DNA of 26,589 nucleotides, taken from assembly GCA_030671905.1 (NCBI GenBank), contig DAOVHK010000004.1, positions 1 to 26,589 of the forward strand. Reading direction: 5' to 3'. The position numbers and the translations under genes were made by a program. Below are positions 14,668 to 21,260 of the stretch, in pieces. Under the pieces are notes generated by a model, which was given only the letters and a program-made list of their open reading frames with translations, ran no database searches and had not been told where the DNA came from. The DNA comes from Clostridia bacterium (GTDB taxonomy: Bacteria > UBA6262 > WVXT01). Numbering within the stretch: position 1 is the stretch's first letter; every line of letters starts with the position of its first letter.

Positions 14668-15795
14668 ATGATGTATTCATTAGAAGAAAGATTCAGAAAA
14701 AGTAAAATAGTAAGCTGGACAGGAATTTGGGTAAATTTCTTCTTAGCTATATTTAAGATATTTGCCGGAATTTGGGGAAGAAGCCAGGCGATGCTTTCCG
14801 ATGGTTTCCATTCTCTTTCCGATATCTTTGCTGGCATATTAACTTTAACCAGTGTAAAAATTTCTCAAAAGCCTGTTGATCAAGACCACCCCTATGGACA
14901 CGGGAAAGCCGAATCAATAGCAGCACTTTGCATCGGTTTTATATTGTTGGGAATGTCCATAGTGCTCTCTTATCGTGCACTAAATGCTATTTTTTTAAAG
15001 ATTAGGATTGTACCGGGGCTTTTGCCTCTATGGGCTGCTTTAATTTCCATTCTGGTCAAAGAATTATTATTCAGGTATACTTATTATATAGGCAAAAAAT
15101 TCGACAATTTAGCCATTTTGGCTAGTGCCTCTGATCACCGTGCTGATGCGCTTACTTCCGTGGCAGCTCTAATAGGAATAGCAGGCGCCAGACTTGGTTA
15201 CACTTTCCTTGATCCTCTGGCTGGCTTCGTTGTTGCCCTGTTCATTTTTAAGATAGGAATAGACATTCTTCGTCCCTCTTTGAGAGAACTGATGGACACT
15301 TCCCTTCCAGAAGATTTTATTGATGAAATTAGAAAACTCACACTGAGTATAGAGGGAGTAAAAAGAATTGATGATGTCAAAACACGTCGCCTGGGTTGGA
15401 GAAATTCAATCGATCTGAGTGTTCAAATCGACGCCGACCTATCTATAGAAGAAGGACATGGGATTTCCAATAAAATTGAGGAATTGCTACTCCAGAAGTT
15501 GAAAAATATTGGTAACATAATGATTCATATAAATCCTGGAATTGAAGGTAAAGAAGAAAAGAATAGAAAGATAGAAATTATTACCAGGATTTTACAAAGG
15601 CATTACCAAAAATTTGTAAATTTTCATGACTTATCTATAGTGAGAAAAGGCAATGAAGAACAGGTTTATCTCCATCTTGTCCTGGCGAGGAAAATTAGCG
15701 TTGAGCAGGCTCATCGGGTATGCGACCACCTGGAAAGAGATATAAAAAGAGAACTCCCTAATTTTAAAGTGCTGATTCACGTAGAGCCCGCATAA
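14668..15795 (+). CDS. Cation diffusion facilitator (CDF) metal transporter
   Basis: 375 aa; six membrane helices in residues about 15-215, then a long cytoplasmic tail. Signatures: SDGFHSLSD (44-52), DHPYGHGKAE, and SDHRADALTS. The TM2 site reads H48-x3-D52 and the TM5 site D156-x3-D160, a mixture of the Zn-type HxxxD and the Mn-type DxxxD, so metal specificity cannot be called. The tail is about 75 residues longer than usual and seems to hold two dimerisation domains (about 225-285 and 305-375), each ending IHINPG or IHVEPA. GAAGAG provides the ribosome binding site; ATG 14668 is followed by a second ATG. The transporter gene after it is 12 bp away. Confidence 0.92.
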   Translation: MMYSLEERFRKSKIVSWTGIWVNFFLAIFKIFAGIWGRSQAMLSDGFHSLSDIFAGILTLTSVKISQKPVDQDHPYGHGKAESIAALCIGFILLGMSIVLSYRALNAIFLKIRIVPGLLPLWAALISILVKELLFRYTYYIGKKFDNLAILASASDHRADALTSVAALIGIAGARLGYTFLDPLAGFVVALFIFKIGIDILRPSLRELMDTSLPEDFIDEIRKLTLSIEGVKRIDDVKTRRLGWRNSIDLSVQIDADLSIEEGHGISNKIEELLLQKLKNIGNIMIHINPGIEGKEEKNRKIEIITRILQRHYQKFVNFHDLSIVRKGNEEQVYLHLVLARKISVEQAHRVCDHLERDIKRELPNFKVLIHVEPA

Positions 15796-15807
15796 GGAAA
15801 AGGTAAA

Positions 15808-17379
15808 ATGGCAAAGATTAATAAATTACGCGAAACCTGGAAAACCAGAACGGGGATTATTCTTGCAGTTGCCGGGTCAGCAGTCGGGCTAGGAAATTTT
15901 TTACGTTTTCCCGTCCAGGCAGCACAGAACGGCGGTGGCGCATTTATGATACCATACTTTATCTCTTTTCTCCTCCTGGGGATTCCTTTAATATGGATAG
16001 AGTGGACTGCTGGCAGATTCGGCGGAAGATTCGGCCATGGTACAGCCCCGGGTATTTTCCATTCGATGTGGCAGAAGAACCGTTTCATTAAATATTTTGG
16101 TGTAATTGGCATTTTTGGTCCTGTTCTCATTTTCATGTATTATACCTATGTTGAGTCGTGGTTATTGGGCTATGCGTTTTTTTCTATCACCGGGCGATAC
16201 GCGCAGGCTACATCACAGCCAGCAATGCAATCGTTTCTACAAGGTTACCAGGGGTTGCAGGCGAATGAGTATTTCCATGGTATTGGCTGGGCATACCTAT
16301 TTTTCATAATCACATTTTCATTAAATGTGTTTGTAATTTACTATGGCATTCGTAGAGGGATAGAAAAATTATGTAACTGGGCAATGCCCATACTCCTAAT
16401 TTGTGGAATTATCCTCGCTGTTCGTGTATTAAGTTTAGGAATACCTAATTTATTAAGACCTGATTGGAACTTAGTTAATGGACTGGGATTTCTGTGGAAT
16501 CCAAATTTTGCCGCTTTAAAGAGCGCCAAGGTTTGGCTTGCTGCTGCTGGTCAGATATTTTTCACTCTCAGTGTGGGAATCGGCGTAATTCTTACTTATG
16601 CGAGTTATTTAACTAAAAAGGATGATGTTGCTCTTTCCGGATTAACCGCAGCGGCAACAAATGAATTTGCTGAAGTCATTTTGGGTGCAAGCATCATTAT
16701 TCCGGCAGCCTTTGTATTTTTTGGTCCTCGGGAGATTGTAAATATTGCTCAAAGTGGAGCCTTCAATTTAGGCTTCGTTACTATGCCCCTGATTTTTCAG
16801 AGGATTCCCCTGGGTGCAATCTTTGCTTTTCTGTGGTTTACACTTCTCTTTTTGGCCGGTGTCACCTCCAGCGTTTCTTTAGCCCAGCCGACGATAAGCT
16901 TTTTGGAAGACGAGTTCGATATAACCAGGAAGAAATCAGCAACTATATTTGGAGTAGTTACATTTATCCTCTGCCAGCCAGCTATTTTTTTCCTGGGAAA
17001 AGGAGTGTTGAACGAACTCGATTTTTGGGGAGGGACATTTTGCCTGGTGCTATTTGCTACTGTTGAGACGATAGTGTTTGCCTGGGTTTTTGGCATCGAC
17101 CGCGCCTGGAAAGAAATTCATCACGGAGCAGATATTATGATTCCCAAGTTTTATAAGTTTATCATTAAGTATATTACTCCCCTATTTTTGCTTTTTATCC
17201 TCGGATTCTGGATAGTTAAGGAAGGATTGCCCATGATAGCAATGAAGAATGTTACTTCAGAGCAGTATCCATACGTTTTGTTCATAAGAGGTTTGATGCT
17301 AATAATATTTATAGTATTAGCAATATCTGTAGCATATGCATGGAAGAGAAGAAAAATATTAATTAGGAAAGAAAAATGA
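15808..17379 (+). CDS. NSS (SNF/LeuT-type) sodium-dependent amino acid transporter
   Basis: 523-aa membrane protein with about 11-12 helices. The start AVAGSAVGLGNFLRFP, followed by AAQNGGGAF, is the NSS helix-1 signature, where the unwound segment binds substrate and Na+. AAATNEFAEVILG and FLAGVTSSVSLAQP match the helix 7-8 sodium-site region. It imports an amino acid or related solute with Na+; the substrate is unknown. The gene overlaps by ATGA a 31-aa ORF resembling MetS, which suggests a MetP-type large subunit (methionine/alanine uptake in Corynebacterium). Start supported by AAGGAAAAGG. Confidence 0.92.
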   Translation: MAKINKLRETWKTRTGIILAVAGSAVGLGNFLRFPVQAAQNGGGAFMIPYFISFLLLGIPLIWIEWTAGRFGGRFGHGTAPGIFHSMWQKNRFIKYFGVIGIFGPVLIFMYYTYVESWLLGYAFFSITGRYAQATSQPAMQSFLQGYQGLQANEYFHGIGWAYLFFIITFSLNVFVIYYGIRRGIEKLCNWAMPILLICGIILAVRVLSLGIPNLLRPDWNLVNGLGFLWNPNFAALKSAKVWLAAAGQIFFTLSVGIGVILTYASYLTKKDDVALSGLTAAATNEFAEVILGASIIIPAAFVFFGPREIVNIAQSGAFNLGFVTMPLIFQRIPLGAIFAFLWFTLLFLAGVTSSVSLAQPTISFLEDEFDITRKKSATIFGVVTFILCQPAIFFLGKGVLNELDFWGGTFCLVLFATVETIVFAWVFGIDRAWKEIHHGADIMIPKFYKFIIKYITPLFLLFILGFWIVKEGLPMIAMKNVTSEQYPYVLFIRGLMLIIFIVLAISVAYAWKRRKILIRKEK

Positions 17380-17471
17380 CAGGTTCGGGTTGGTTTTTTC
17401 TAATCTTTTCTTGGTCAGTCATAATTCTTCTTTTGATATTCTGTTTCTATCGTATTTTAAGAAAGAAATAG
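17376..17471 (+). CDS. MetS-like small subunit of the NSS transporter (31 aa)
   Basis: ATGA overlap with the transporter stop. The product begins MTGSGWFFLIFSW, continues as a single hydrophobic helix, and ends CFYRILRKK with a positively charged tail. Size, topology and position match the MetS family of NSS transporter small subunits, needed with MetP in Corynebacterium glutamicum. GGAAAG just upstream can serve as ribosome binding site. The main doubt is that so short an ORF could arise by chance, but the overlap and composition argue against that. Confidence 0.75.
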   Translation: MTGSGWFFLIFSWSVIILLLIFCFYRILRKK

Positions 17472-17501
17472 ATTCTTAAAGATAATTCAAAAAAAGTAAT
17501 T

Positions 17502-17533
17502 AACCGCCCATCTTATAAATGTGGCGGTTTTTT
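17502..17533 (+). terminator. Rho-independent terminator of the CDF-NSS operon
   Basis: AACCGCCCAT pairs with ATG-T-GGCGGTT (one bulged T) around the loop CTTATAA. T6 (17528-17533) overlaps the stem's end. It sits 31 nt after the small-subunit stop and 8 nt before the next promoter. Confidence 0.85.
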
Positions 17534-17540
17534 ATCTGGG

Positions 17541-17569
17541 TTGACAAAGAAATTTAAATGTGATATAAA
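17541..17569 (+). promoter_or_regulatory. Near-consensus sigma70 promoter of the tRNA-tig-clp-lon unit
   Basis: TTGACA (17541-17546), 17-bp spacer, TATAAA (17564-17569). Start near 17576, about 67 nt before tRNA-Arg. No other good promoter or terminator is visible before tig, so it probably drives the tRNAs and at least tig. Confidence 0.8.
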
Positions 17570-17598
17570 TAAGACGACAATTGATAACAGTCCCCTAA

Positions 17599-17621
17599 CC
17601 CTCTCCCCTTTGGGGAGAGGG
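17599..17621 (-). repeat. Family B hairpin repeat
   Basis: CCCTCTCCCC, loop TTT, GGGGAGAGGG: a perfect 10-bp hairpin in the leader between promoter and tRNA-Arg. Read on the minus strand it continues TTAGGGGA, matching the plus-strand copy at 19249-19285 that continues TTAGGATGAGGGGG. The two copies thus lie in inverted orientation around the three tRNAs and tig. Confidence 0.8.
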
Positions 17622-17642
17622 AAAAAATTACGAAGCAATTTT

Positions 17643-17719
<77 letters not shown>

Positions 17720-17753
17720 GATAAGCCAAGGCAATTTTGAATATATCTTTTTG

Positions 17754-17826
17754 GGGCCATTAGCTCAACAGGTAGAGCAACTGCCTCTTAAGCAGGAGGT
17801 TGGAGGTTCGATTCCTCCATGGCCCA
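17754..17826 (+). tRNA. tRNA-Lys (anticodon CTT), no encoded CCA
   Basis: Acceptor GGGCCAT/ATGGCCC, D stem GCTC/GAGC, loop CTCTTAA with anticodon CTT, T stem GGAGG/CCTCC. The discriminator A73 is followed by CTT rather than CCA, so the 3' end must be added by the CCA-adding enzyme; the other four tRNAs here encode it. Only 3 nt separate it from tRNA-Leu. Confidence 0.94.
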
Positions 17827-17829
17827 CTT

Positions 17830-17920
17830 GCCGCGGTGGTGAAATTGGCAAACACGCTAGGCTTAGGACCTAGTCTCCAATTATATGGAGTTGAGAGTTC
17901 AAATCTCTCCCGCGGCACCA
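17830..17920 (+). tRNA. tRNA-Leu (anticodon TAG)
   Basis: Acceptor GCCGCGG/CCGCGGC, anticodon stem CTAGG/CCTAG around CTTAGGA (TAG), a long class II variable arm (CTCCAATTATATGGAG), T stem GAGAG/CTCTC, discriminator A and encoded CCA. tig starts 13 nt later. Confidence 0.95.
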
Positions 17921-17933
17921 GGAAAGGGTTAAA

Positions 17934-19235
17934 ATGGCTATGGAAAATTTAAAGGTAGAAATGTCCAAGAAAAGCGAATGTGAGCTTGTTTTCAAAATCG
18001 AGATTCCTCAAGTAGAAATAGAAAAGGAAATAGAATTGACATATAACGAGATTCAAAAGGAAGCTGTTATACCCGGTTTCCGTAGAGGAAAGGCGCCGCC
18101 TGCTTTTTTGAGGGAGAAATTTAAGTCTCGTTGTCAGGAAACTGTTTTAGAATCGCTCGTCCCAGACGCATTATCTCAGGTGGTAAAAGAGAAAGGAATT
18201 GACCCCGTTGCTCCGGCAGAGATTTCTGACCTTAAATTCGATTTTGATAAACGAGAACCAATATCTTTTCAGGCAACGGTTGAAGTGATGCCTCGTTTTG
18301 AGCCACGGAATTATAAGAAACTTAAGATAAAAAAAGAGATAAAAGTCGTGGGTGATTCTGAAGTAGGGGAAAGTCTGAAAGAACTGCAGAAAAGGAATGG
18401 ACAGCTTGTGGTCTCCAGGGATAACGTGGTAGATAGAAAAAGTTATGTAGTAATCGATTATCAAGGATTCGGTAACGGTAAACCCTTGAAGGGGCTTCGA
18501 GGAGAAAATCAGTTGATAAGTATTGAAAATCCTATTTTTCTCCGGGAGTTTTCTGAAGGATTGATTGGCATGGAAAGAGATGGAGAGAAAAATGTTGAGG
18601 TGGATTTCCCGGATAATTATTTTAATAAAAAGTTGGCGGGGCATAAAATTCTCTTTAAGGTAAAGGTTAAAGAGATTAAAAAAATGCAATTACCAGAAAT
18701 TGACGATGCTTTTGCTCAGGGATTAGGAGCTAAATCTTTGGGAGAATTGAAAGAGAAATTGAGGGAAAATTTGATTAGGCTGGAGGAGCATAAAACAAAA
18801 GAGGCAATGAGAGAACAGATTATTGACAGGCTAATTGAGAATAACACTGTGGTGGTTCCTAATTCTCTAGTTGAGAAACAACTCGATTATCTGATCTTAA
18901 AGATGAAGACTTACCTTCAGAGTCGCGGGCTTGCTTCCGAAGATATCGGGGCAGATGAGGAAGTCCTGCGGAAGAAATATCGTAACCTTGCAGAAAAACA
19001 AGTCCGCAGCACTTTAATTTTTGCCAGGATAGCTGAGAAAGAGAATATCCAGGTCGATTCTAAAGAAATAGAGAAAGAAATAGAGGAGACAATAAAATCA
19101 ACTAAAGAAAAAGAAGAAGAAATAAAGAGATACTTTCATGAGAACATAGACCAAATCACAAGCAAAATGAGAGAGAATAAAGTATTTGACTTTTTAATAG
19201 AAAATGCTAAAATTATAAAAGAGAAGAGGAAATAG
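17934..19235 (+). CDS. tig: Trigger factor, ribosome-associated chaperone and prolyl isomerase
   Basis: 433 aa, the usual family length. The ribosome-binding signature GFRRGKAP is at 48-55. The FKBP-type isomerase domain spans about 165-245 (YVVIDYQGFGNGKPLKG, then the EVDFPDNY segment) and the helical chaperone domain follows to the end (DDAFAQGLGAKSLGELKEKL onward). It binds nascent chains at the ribosome exit. It begins 13 nt after tRNA-Leu with AGGAAAGG as ribosome binding site, and precedes clpP, clpX and lon in the standard bacterial order. A second in-frame ATG two codons later is possible. Confidence 0.97.
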   Translation: MAMENLKVEMSKKSECELVFKIEIPQVEIEKEIELTYNEIQKEAVIPGFRRGKAPPAFLREKFKSRCQETVLESLVPDALSQVVKEKGIDPVAPAEISDLKFDFDKREPISFQATVEVMPRFEPRNYKKLKIKKEIKVVGDSEVGESLKELQKRNGQLVVSRDNVVDRKSYVVIDYQGFGNGKPLKGLRGENQLISIENPIFLREFSEGLIGMERDGEKNVEVDFPDNYFNKKLAGHKILFKVKVKEIKKMQLPEIDDAFAQGLGAKSLGELKEKLRENLIRLEEHKTKEAMREQIIDRLIENNTVVVPNSLVEKQLDYLILKMKTYLQSRGLASEDIGADEEVLRKKYRNLAEKQVRSTLIFARIAEKENIQVDSKEIEKEIEETIKSTKEKEEEIKRYFHENIDQITSKMRENKVFDFLIENAKIIKEKRK

Positions 19236-19248
19236 ATACAAAAAAGTC

Positions 19249-19285
19249 CCCTCTCCCCTTGGGGGAGAGGGTTAGGATGAGGGGG
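19249..19285 (+). repeat. Family B hairpin repeat supplying the clpP ribosome binding site
   Basis: CCCTCTCCCC (19249-19258), loop TTG, GGGGAGAGGG (19262-19271), then the tail TTAGGATGAGGGGG. The tail's GAGGGGG (19279-19285) lies 6 nt before the clpP ATG and is the only Shine-Dalgarno there. The hairpin ends 20 nt upstream of the ATG, so it could affect clpP translation or processing of the tig-clpP message. Confidence 0.8.
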
Positions 19286-19291
19286 TAATGT

Positions 19292-19894
19292 ATGAAGTTA
19301 AAAACTTTTGGGCAGTTAATTCCCATGGTAGTTGAGCAGTCACAGAGAGGAGAGAGAGCCTTTGATATTTATTCCCGTCTTTTGAGGGATAGGATTGTAT
19401 TTTTGGGCACACCTTTAACGGATGAAGTCGCTAATGTGATTATCGCTGAATTGCTGTTTTTGGAGGCAGAAGATCCTGATAAAGACATTTCCTTATACAT
19501 TAACTGTCCAGGAGGAATAGTAACTGCTGGTCTTGCAGTTTATGATACGATACAATATGTTAAACCAAATCTCTCTTCGATATGTATGGGTCAGGCAGCC
19601 AGCATGGGAGCACTTCTTCTCGCAGCCGGGGCAAAGAAGAAACGATTTGCCCTGCCCAATTCCCGCATAATGATACATCAACCTCTGGGAGGAGTGCAGG
19701 GTCAAGCAACTGATATCGGCATTCAAGCTAAAGAAATTATGCGTATGAAAGCCAAGATGAATGAGCTTATGGCAAAACATACGGGTCAACCTCTGACGAA
19801 GATAGAGAAGGACACAGACCGCGATTTCTTTATGACAGCCGAAGAAGCAAAAGCCTATGGCCTGGTTGATGAAGTAATTAAGCAAAAAAAATAA
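19292..19894 (+). CDS. clpP: ATP-dependent Clp protease proteolytic subunit
   Basis: Serine peptidase that forms the 14-mer proteolytic chamber. 200 aa. The catalytic triad is S104 (GQAASMGALLL), H129 (MIHQPLGG) and D178 (DTDRDFFM), with exactly the E. coli spacing (97/122/171). SLYINCPGG and the closing YGLVDEVI are also typical. ATG 19292 is preceded by an out-of-frame ATG at 19288; the GAGGGGG spacing supports 19292. clpX follows after 85 bp containing a hairpin. Confidence 0.97.
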   Translation: MKLKTFGQLIPMVVEQSQRGERAFDIYSRLLRDRIVFLGTPLTDEVANVIIAELLFLEAEDPDKDISLYINCPGGIVTAGLAVYDTIQYVKPNLSSICMGQAASMGALLLAAGAKKKRFALPNSRIMIHQPLGGVQGQATDIGIQAKEIMRMKAKMNELMAKHTGQPLTKIEKDTDRDFFMTAEEAKAYGLVDEVIKQKK

Positions 19895-19905
19895 AAGGTA
19901 TGCTC

Positions 19906-19950
19906 GGAATTTGGTTTGATTGCTTCACCAAATTCCCTCGCTTTGGGAAT
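19906..19950. promoter_or_regulatory. Two mutually exclusive hairpins between clpP and clpX
   Basis: GGAATTTGGT (19906-19915) and ACCAAATTCC (19927-19936) form a perfect 10-bp stem with an 11-nt loop. ATTCCC (19932-19937) can instead pair with GGGAAT (19945-19950) across TCGCTTT. The two stems share 19932-19936. No U-run follows, so it is not a classical terminator; it may be a REP-like repeat or an RNA processing or regulatory site. Confidence 0.55.
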
Positions 19951-19979
19951 ACAAGGGTTTGAACCTGAAAGGTTAAAAG

Positions 19980-21260
19980 ATGGTTGAACTTATTGATAGA
20001 AAAGAATCTTTAAGCTGCGTTTTCTGTGGCAAAAGTAAGAATGAAGTGAAAAAACTCATTGGCGGTCATGGAGTCTATATTTGTGATGAATGTATTCGGC
20101 TCTCTTACAATTTATTGAACAAAATCGCTATAGAGGAAGAAAAGAAAACCAGGAAAGTTCTACCCAAGCCATATGAAATTAAGGCTATACTGGATGAATA
20201 TGTTATCGGGCAGGAGAGGGCTAAGAAGTTACTGGCGGTTGCCGTATATAATCATTATCAAAGGGTGGGTTTGGATTCTCTTTTACCAACTTCTCGGCAA
20301 AGAGTTGCTGACGAAGTGGAATTGCAGAAATCGAATATTCTATTGATTGGTCCCACAGGGACGGGAAAGACACTTTTGGCCCAGACTTTGGCTCGCTTGT
20401 TAGATGTTCCTTTCGCTATTGTCGATGCCACTGCATTGACTGAAGCTGGTTATGTTGGCGAGGATGTTGAGAATGTTGTTCTTAGGCTCCTGCAAAGCGC
20501 AAATTTCAATCGACATCGAGCTGAAAGAGGCATTGTATATATAGATGAGGTAGATAAGATTGCGCGCAAAGGAGATACCTTTTCGGTAACCCGTGATGTT
20601 TCTGGGGAAGGTGTCCAGCAGGCACTTCTGAAGATATTGGAGGGGACAATAGCTAATGTCCCTCCTATGGGGGGAAGGAAACATCCCCAGCAGGATTTTA
20701 TCCCTGTGGATACGACTAATGTCCTGTTTATCTGTGGTGGAACGTTTAATGGTTTGGAAAAGATAATTGAAAGTAGAATTGGGGAGAAAACTTTGGGGTT
20801 TGGTGCACCAATAAAAAGGAAAAAAGAAAGAAATCTTAATGAGATTCTCTCATACATAGAACCAGAGGACCTTCTTAAGTATGGATTAATTCCTGAATTC
20901 ATTGGTAGACTTCCGGTGATTGCCACGATGGAGGAGTTAGATAAGGTTGCTCTGGTCAGGATTTTGATTGAGCCAAAAAATGCTCTAATTAGGCAATTTA
21001 AGAAAATGTTCTCTCTCCAGAATGTAAAACTGACTGTAACCGGTGATGCTTTAGAGGAGATTGCCAGAAAAGCAATTAACAGGTCGAGCGGAGCTCGGGG
21101 GTTACGCACTATTATGGAAGATGTTATGTTAGATATAATGTACGATTTGCCTAACACAACCGACGTAGAAGAATGTATAATTAATGCTAAGGTTATAAAT
21201 AAAGAGAAGGAGCCAGTGTTAGTACAAAAGAAAATGGTACAAAAAGGGAGGCTAAATTGA
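19980..21260 (+). CDS. clpX: ClpX, ATP-dependent unfoldase of the ClpXP protease
   Basis: 426-aa AAA+ hexamer that selects, unfolds and feeds substrates to ClpP. The N-terminal zinc finger has C13, C16, C35 and C38. Walker A is GPTGTGKT (124-131), Walker B IVYIDEVDKIA, pore loop GYVGED, and the ClpP-docking loop reads LGF (272-274) in place of the common IGF. The sensor region and RSSGARGLR (Arg sensor) are near the end. AAAGG precedes ATG 19980. The stop TGA overlaps the TTG start of lon, so lon is translationally coupled. Confidence 0.97.
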   Translation: MVELIDRKESLSCVFCGKSKNEVKKLIGGHGVYICDECIRLSYNLLNKIAIEEEKKTRKVLPKPYEIKAILDEYVIGQERAKKLLAVAVYNHYQRVGLDSLLPTSRQRVADEVELQKSNILLIGPTGTGKTLLAQTLARLLDVPFAIVDATALTEAGYVGEDVENVVLRLLQSANFNRHRAERGIVYIDEVDKIARKGDTFSVTRDVSGEGVQQALLKILEGTIANVPPMGGRKHPQQDFIPVDTTNVLFICGGTFNGLEKIIESRIGEKTLGFGAPIKRKKERNLNEILSYIEPEDLLKYGLIPEFIGRLPVIATMEELDKVALVRILIEPKNALIRQFKKMFSLQNVKLTVTGDALEEIARKAINRSSGARGLRTIMEDVMLDIMYDLPNTTDVEECIINAKVINKEKEPVLVQKKMVQKGRLN

